The notes under the pieces are model-generated. The model was not told the DNA's origin and did no database searches. It worked only from the letters and a program-made list of their open reading frames with translations. This document shows positions 62,101 through 64,000 of a stretch of DNA of 64,000 nucleotides, in pieces (positions within the stretch are counted from its first letter, which is position 1; the number at the start of each line of letters is the position of its first letter). This stretch comes from Stentor roeselii (lineage: Eukaryota > Ciliophora > Heterotrichea > Heterotrichida > Stentoridae), in assembly GCA_006503475.1 (NCBI GenBank), contig RSEH01000253.1:1-64000 (forward strand). The letters are read 5' to 3'. The translations under genes and the position numbers were made by a program.

Positions 62101-62306
62101 AAACTGAACTGTCGAACTATTTTTATCTCATTATCGCCTGGAGTCTCTCCCCATTTGTCGTAGTCGTCTGGTTTAAGCCATAAGTCACGAAGACCATCGT
62201 CCACTAGTCCTCCGAAGAACAAGGGAACTACTACTCCTAAAAAGATGGAAACCACTCCAAGACTTAGAAAGACCCAAAACAGAATTCTTAGGATTTTCAC
62301 TTTCAT
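59145..62306 (-). CDS. Giant CD36/LIMP-2-like scavenger receptor, copy 2
   Basis: Start chosen at 62306 (1,053 residues, MKVKILRILFWVFLSLG) by alignment with copy 1 at 26088-29225; the frame is open 42 codons further up, with another hydrophobic stretch. The two proteins are collinear: IFLGVVVPLFFGGLVDDGL at the first helix, LRDLWLKPDDYDKWGETPG, SFNYLTYFNFYPLTHSPAP, YLQWS...SPP, the Cys pair RCLECESSAQ near residue 885, YVEVEPLTGTGVNVYLNLEF and YFPIYLFERK, then a second transmembrane helix (VFLIGVIVGSAFIVFSLICV). Many N-glycosylation sites. Placement in the CD36 family rests on topology and the C-terminal pattern. Divergent from the unknown gene at 62456. Confidence 0.65.
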   Translation of the reverse strand: MKVKILRILFWVFLSLGVVSIFLGVVVPLFFGGLVDDGLRDLWLKPDDYDKWGETPGDNEIKIVRQFSLFNITNVPDVLNGSKAKMTELPGTTFQEYSKMFNWNYTNKEKTDFSQKDAKDFIIFNYKTDLVKIPSNKTTVPEDAPVTSFNYLTYFNFYPLTHSPAPLYMIPTLYEVVNALEKDFYVMILAYVPWQKYFRDSTFTNNYFASQGFTDPTLWSDLDYGWNSWKTLKIWVECLLDYNKTGLINSFEKIQMRFQLDGLISLISPGSLLYELVQAVQADMLIRYETNDPVTLGQLQWSTGIVTLNLPLDLGRLAIAGSTVPLPSFLMMNQTFGTFPEEYFLQLTLNVSVPLFSQNTSELLKVDYNYPRKNYQSFLNLNNLGVLFTNTEAAKELFGFDQLQINISQNYLGSLVYFPVKAYNVSVDGYTLFLTKLSTNMLVSQTTLLRNDAYWSIPTLTVFSNFADLGVNCEEWLSKVNPSYSKLCFSESLGWNISTNSWYNLQVWMKAAFKNASSEEYQTLLLNISSDDLNELLYKTTPNIYQLTLDALESTSDLYKCKKSICNYDELFYLQWSSSKITLSPPFKLTNYVKVSSTMMTWLPKRYQIPIEWLNYGTLPTDKLVLVALNYNMFLNPGIVRLFLNSYFQGNLTATALKFQLPNVDYVKELYNYLIKLIPGLNFFQTRSYKQWMFGFVDPFGLYVKSLNIYQGGYPLAQYVGATATNTSEKDKVKPRNMVRSGRVDTKETKFYYEYVGSRTLRKYSESYDEYSPVMATYSYKDIWAEPIKLTGGDGGTYGTQIDDDEVLTVFISAVMRNVNLTYEKDTTHHGLDLSRFLPEPDGMKTTAKAPQNAKYYQLAHGFNGFMNLSSQFGVPVFFSYKRCLECESSAQNMFDRYEYSGVGKVGKKITPDDDDTPYVEVEPLTGTGVNVYLNLEFRVGVYNDYFFTNFYEPVKGKGIYFPIYLFERKAELSKHQVEKFFGNLKFIQKLRTIVFLIGVIVGSAFIVFSLICVVLIYRSHKRFQSWSSPRNTTLKKFITMKEPKEFESEFRK

Positions 62307-62455
62307 TTTATTAGTGAATGTTTGTTGTGGAAAAAATTGCAAGGCAATTCCAAGTTCAATTAAAAATATGAAACAACAGCAAATTAAAACATTCCCCAGT
62401 TCCCAACCCATAATTAATTGAATTATCACCAAAACCGATATCCCTTAACCAAAAC

Positions 62456-63013
62456 ATGAAATTTCCTAATTTCTCAACAACTTATACTATGTCAGTCTAC
62501 TCCGGCTTTTCCACAAGATCACTCGAATCCCTTTACAACCACAGCCTCTGCGAAATGATATCAACCATGCAAAAGTTCATCATAGAACTTTTAAAAATGC
62601 ATCCAGGTCTATCCCCAGAGTCCTTCAGCCAAGACTTCTACAGAAACTTCTCAAAAATAAAGAAACTCGAAAAACAAAAGCATCTTCAGCCAAATTTTTC
62701 GCATTATCTGGAAGATCTGGACAACTGTCTAAGAAAAAAAGGTTTAAAGCCAGAAAAACAAGAAGACCGAGACACTCCGATAGAGCCAAGTCGAACTTTA
62801 AACACTTCAGTCGGTTATTTTGACCATAGATCAGATTTCATCAAGAAAACTTATAAGAAGGTTGCAAGTCCTGTTAGTCCTAAAACGAGACAAAGGGATG
62901 AAACAGGTTCTAGAAGAGAAAGTCCGAGATTTTTTAGCCGTGATCGTCATATTAAGGTGTATCAGGACAGGATACTTAAAAGTATTATTAAGGAACTGAG
63001 TAATGATATTTAA
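62456..63013 (+). CDS. Small hydrophilic protein of unknown function
   Basis: 185 residues. The first 110 residues are mostly helical (LYNHSLCEMISTMQKFIIEL, FYRNFSKIKKLEKQKHL). The remainder is Arg/Lys/Ser-rich with proline-directed sites (VASPVSPKTRQR). No recognised domain. Other in-frame ATG codons follow close to the first (residue 12). It diverges from the CD36-like gene, 149 bp between starts. Confidence 0.65.
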   Translation: MKFPNFSTTYTMSVYSGFSTRSLESLYNHSLCEMISTMQKFIIELLKMHPGLSPESFSQDFYRNFSKIKKLEKQKHLQPNFSHYLEDLDNCLRKKGLKPEKQEDRDTPIEPSRTLNTSVGYFDHRSDFIKKTYKKVASPVSPKTRQRDETGSRRESPRFFSRDRHIKVYQDRILKSIIKELSNDI

Positions 63014-63125
63014 TGTTAGTTTGTATCAGGGATTTTAGGAATCGGTTTATTTAAATGGGTTTCTATGTGGATTTAAAAAAGATTGAAAAATGGTGTGGGG
63101 TGAAGAAGGATCTTTATTATAATAA

Positions 63126-64000
63126 ATGGATACTTCAGGTCATTATATTGATACAGTTTCAAAAGTTCGGTTAAATTTCATTTATTCCTCAATTCTGCAA
63201 GAGATTCTAAGCTGCTCTTCAGAGCAGCTTGACGAGAATTTCCTTAAAACTTGCAGTGACCCAATGTTAATAAAAAACATCAAAAAAATCACAGAATCTC
63301 CCAGGCGGGAAAGTTTTTCCTTGAAACTCGTCGAAAACATCGAAGGCTGTCGTCCAATTCTAAGACAGATCTGGAAAGTTTCCCTTCACCCGATGCCTAA
63401 AACAAGCAACTCCATCATCACTGCTAAAGAAGTGCTTAAAAAGATTTTAAATTTCACTTCTTCTTTACCTTCACAGTTTTTTATTTATTCAGGATCTGTC
63501 AGTATTGACTTGATAAGAGAATCAAACGTTTTGAATCACTGGGAAGCTGATCAGAGACCTCAAGTAAAGCTTTTCCCTGATTCTGCTTTTAAAATTGAAT
63601 CTTTTCGTTATTTTGTACTTTTTCAAGTTGAATTCTGCGATTTGGACTTCAAACCGAAAATTAAAGAAGAGAATTTGGGAATTAGACCTCGACTTTTTAG
63701 TTTGGAAATCGAGGACTTCAAAGAATTTAAAGATTTTCTTGGGTTTTCTAATGAAAGTGCCTCGCCTGATAAGAAAATTAAGCAAAAACAACTTTCTTTG
63801 ATTACTTCGGAAAGTTTTTATCAGGAATATGAAATTGGGTTTAACTTGATTAGTAGTACTCTTCCGGATAATTTGGATAGTGAAGATGAAGATTTTAGTC
63901 AAAATTCTTTTGATTTGGATTTGGAGGTTAGTCAAAATGATGAAGACAGTCAAGTTTCTCTCTACATAAAAAAATGCATAAAAACCTCTCAACTAAATCT
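63126..64000 (+). CDS. Unidentified protein, N-terminal part (3' end outside window)
   Basis: From the ATG at 63126 the frame stays open to the right edge, 291 complete codons. The first part is helical (VSKVRLNFIYSSILQEIL), then ILRQIWKVSLHP, KEVLKKILNFTSSLPSQFFI and SFRYFVLFQVEFCDLDFKP, suggesting a mixed alpha/beta fold; from about residue 240 it becomes acidic and Ser-rich. The W-K-V-S-L ... SLP order faintly recalls the HORMA domain of Atg13 proteins, but I would not name it on that. An opposing open frame at 63522-63992 is its antisense shadow. Confidence 0.7.
   Translation, partial: MDTSGHYIDTVSKVRLNFIYSSILQEILSCSSEQLDENFLKTCSDPMLIKNIKKITESPRRESFSLKLVENIEGCRPILRQIWKVSLHPMPKTSNSIITAKEVLKKILNFTSSLPSQFFIYSGSVSIDLIRESNVLNHWEADQRPQVKLFPDSAFKIESFRYFVLFQVEFCDLDFKPKIKEENLGIRPRLFSLEIEDFKEFKDFLGFSNESASPDKKIKQKQLSLITSESFYQEYEIGFNLISSTLPDNLDSEDEDFSQNSFDLDLEVSQNDEDSQVSLYIKKCIKTSQLN

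Noticed and set aside
62307-62432. N-terminal extension of the second CD36-like protein
   Set aside because: The frame is open with ATGs upstream, but the paralogue starts at the equivalent of 62306 and an extra hydrophobic stretch would spoil the topology.
63522-63992. 156-codon open frame on the minus strand at the right edge
   Set aside because: Antisense shadow of the plus-strand gene beginning at 63126; composition is not protein-like.

Overview
The window looks like macronuclear DNA of a heterotrich ciliate, most like Stentor. It is AT-rich, with very long uninterrupted genes of up to about 3,750 codons. Where introns exist they are tiny: five of exactly 15 nt and one apparent 14 nt, nearly all GTA...TAG. 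Intergenic distances can be 0 to 50 bp. The standard genetic code works: of 26 stops I read, 14 are TAA, 11 TAG and 1 TGA, and no gene needs UGA as a sense codon, which argues against a Blepharisma-type code. The species is inferred from these traits, not from a database match.

Layout. 0-5 kb is an AT-rich island with three copies (one truncated by the window edge, one relic, one intact) of an AAA-ATPase-like gene with a C-terminal PD-(D/E)XK nuclease domain. 6-20 kb is gene-dense: a membrane-anchored aspartyl-protease-like protein that has lost both catalytic motifs, a small MGC-type lipidated protein, then a minus-strand run (a CaaX-tailed membrane protein, a pseudokinase fused to an ENTH/ANTH-like domain, a coiled-coil protein, a DHHC palmitoyltransferase, a TBC Rab-GAP, a secreted beta-propeller-like protein, two small unknowns and an Rce1-type CaaX protease). 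20-25 kb is a gene desert with a nearly full-length decayed AAA/nuclease copy. 25-29.8 kb holds a type II membrane protein, a giant CD36-like receptor and, 5 bp after it, a J-domain protein with two 15-nt introns. 30-34.7 kb is a second island, with a relic of the MGC gene and a second intact AAA/nuclease gene. 34.7-64 kb is compact: two small basic proteins, midasin, a divergent coiled-coil gene, ARMC9, a truncated B-box gene, a 2,399-residue EF-hand calpain, a second CD36-like gene in inverted orientation, one unknown gene, and one gene running off the right edge.

Themes. Membrane and lipid-anchor biology recurs (palmitoyltransferase, CaaX protease, two CaaX tails, an MGC protein, a possible myristoylated TBC protein, CD36-like receptors, an ANTH-type pseudokinase), but this may be chance clustering. 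The most unusual element is the roughly 3-kb dispersed AAA/PD-(D/E)XK unit: at least five copies in 34 kb at different stages of decay, sharing 5' and 3' flanks and confined to the AT-rich islands between compact housekeeping blocks.
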